In this document: one piece after another, positions 15,455-16,101 of the stretch
Position numbering within the stretch: the first letter of the stretch is position 1
Layout: each line of letters opens with the position of its first letter
NCBI GenBank assembly: GCA_964617385.1
Contig: CAZTYX010000031.1
Location: 1-16,101, forward strand
Direction: 5' to 3'
Length of the DNA: 16,101 bases
Origin: JADHMP01 sp964617385
GTDB taxonomy: Bacteria > Bacteroidota > Bacteroidia > Flavobacteriales > Flavobacteriaceae
Program-made: the position numbers and the translations under genes
The notes under the pieces: model-generated
Databases searched by the model: none
Told to the model about the DNA's origin: nothing
Seen by the model: the letters and a program-made list of their open reading frames with translations, nothing else

Positions 15455-15919
15455 TTACCGAAGATAGCCTTCGTGGGCCAAAAGTGCTTTTTTGTTTGCT
15501 AAGCCACCAGAATAGCCCACCAAAGAGCCATCGCTGCCAATCACCCGGTGACAGGGAATCATTATCAACACGGGGTTTTTTCCTATGGCTTGCGCCACCG
15601 CCCGCACAGCTTGAGTGTTGCCAAAGTGTTGCGCCACTTTGAGATAACTCACCGTGCTGCCTTTTGGAATTTCACGCAAAATGGCCCAGATTTTTTTTTG
15701 AAATAAAGTGCCCTGAAGGGCCATAGGAAAATTAAAGTGATAGTTTTTTTTCTCAAAGTAAAACTTCAACTGTTTAATTATATCGCTTTCAAATGTAGAC
15801 AAAGAATCGCCTTTTTCTTTGGGTTGATTCACAAAATGAATTGACACAATATTCAACTTTTCAGTAGTAATTTCAATCCATCCCAAGGGGCTTTTATAAG
15901 TGCAGCGTCTTTTTTTCAT
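15455..15919 (-). CDS. ogt: Methylated-DNA--[protein]-cysteine S-methyltransferase
   Basis: From the ATG at 15919 the product has 154 residues. It removes O6-alkyl groups from guanine by transferring them to its own cysteine, a suicide repair reaction. The acceptor is C123 in IPCHRVIGSDGSLVGYSGG. The helix-turn-helix part, FQKKIWAILREIPKGSTVSY, and R106 in AVRAVAQAIGKNP (the arginine finger) are present. The protein is Ogt-like, a single unit without the Ada regulatory domain. A frame open to a TTG at 15961 exists, but the ATG gives the normal N-terminus. It starts the minus-strand run that continues with the serine hydrolase and exonuclease. It diverges from the DapA-like gene. Confidence 0.95.
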   Translation of the reverse strand: MKKRRCTYKSPLGWIEITTEKLNIVSIHFVNQPKEKGDSLSTFESDIIKQLKFYFEKKNYHFNFPMALQGTLFQKKIWAILREIPKGSTVSYLKVAQHFGNTQAVRAVAQAIGKNPVLIMIPCHRVIGSDGSLVGYSGGLANKKALLAHEGYLR

Positions 15920-15929
15920 TGTTATGAAA

Positions 15930-15960
15930 TGTTTAATTCCAAGTTTGGTAAAGTTAAACA
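15930..15960. repeat. Inverted repeat between ogt and the DapA-like gene
   Basis: TGTTTAA (15930-15936) and TTAAACA (15954-15960) are exact reverse complements separated by 17 bases, in the 91-base divergent spacer just ahead of the ogt start. The symmetry could mark an operator for a dimeric regulator. The arms are short and AT-rich, so chance is a serious alternative. Confidence 0.25.
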
Positions 15961-16010
15961 ATTATCTTTTTTTTGAAAAAATGATTTACTTTAACGTGTA
16001 AAGACTACTA

Positions 16011-16101
16011 ATGAAAACAAACCGAAGCTTTCCATGGCGGGGTGTTATGCCTGCTGTAACCACTCAGTTTAATGCAAAAGGATCCATAGACATGGAGGCC
16101 T
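16011..16101 (+). CDS. Dihydrodipicolinate synthase/N-acetylneuraminate lyase family protein, N-terminal fragment
   Basis: Only the first 30 codons are in the window; the gene continues past the right edge. The segment RGVMPAVTTQFNAKGSID matches the opening beta strand and loop of the DapA/NanA class I aldolase family (G-x-x-P-A-x-x-T-x-F-x-x-x-G-x-ID). Members use a Schiff-base lysine, not yet reached here, to join or split pyruvate and an aldehyde. The fragment cannot tell dihydrodipicolinate synthase from sugar-acid aldolases or dehydratases. The N-terminal extension (MKTNRSFPW) argues slightly against a canonical DapA. The ATG has no Shine-Dalgarno sequence. Confidence 0.8.
   Translation, partial: MKTNRSFPWRGVMPAVTTQFNAKGSIDMEA

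Noticed and set aside
15917..15961. TTG start giving a 168-residue Ogt
   Set aside because: The added residues do not belong to the family, and the ATG at 15919 gives the usual N-terminus and length.
1..16101. Mobile element, phage, CRISPR or genomic island
   Set aside because: There is no transposase, integrase, terminal repeats, tRNA boundary or repeat array, and base composition looks even throughout.

Overview
The window is ordinary, gene-dense chromosome from a Bacteroidota bacterium, most likely a member of the Flavobacteriaceae. The base composition is AT-rich. No start codon has a Shine-Dalgarno sequence in front of it. Several starts sit just downstream of a TAnnTTTG box, the -7 element of Bacteroidota promoters. 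The gene content also fits: a cytochrome b558-type SdhA/SdhB pair, a lipoprotein with the CAxxGxPTGGPKD start and an Ig-like domain, a YafV-type omega-amidase, and a small outer-membrane barrel protein. I see no insertion sequence, phage gene, tRNA, rRNA or CRISPR array, and no gene-free stretch above 300 bases.

Left part (1-5114). The end of sdhA is followed, after a structured 146-base spacer, by sdhB, the iron-sulfur subunit of succinate dehydrogenase/fumarate reductase. A HAD-family sugar-phosphate phosphatase/mutase gene runs toward sdhB and overlaps its stop. It diverges from a YafV-like omega-amidase gene whose start codon is only 8 bases away. The amidase gene runs tail-to-tail into a large Ig-like lipoprotein gene, and the two overlap by 95 bases on opposite strands. 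The lipoprotein gene follows comF on the minus strand.

Middle (5115-10126). glyS (glycyl-tRNA synthetase) diverges from comF and meets a small outer-membrane protein gene tail-to-tail. A compact plus-strand operon follows: xth (exonuclease III, TTG start), an OmpA-domain coiled-coil lipoprotein, and a Tas-like aldo/keto reductase, with gaps of 3 and 1 bases.

Right part (10127-16101). A minus-strand run reads, in transcription order: ogt-like DNA methyltransferase, NylB/beta-lactamase-fold serine hydrolase, PolB-like 3'-5' exonuclease, GMC oxidoreductase with a three-cysteine motif, and a double-ATPase oligopeptide-type ABC protein. The first codons of a dihydrodipicolinate synthase-family gene diverge from ogt and run off the window.

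Nothing here amounts to a clear new system. The points most worth a second look are the 95-base antisense overlap, the non-canonical lipobox, the GMC dehydrogenase that lacks its usual small subunit, -7 boxes placed so close to ATG that the mRNAs may be leaderless, and the inverted repeat in the sdhA-sdhB spacer.
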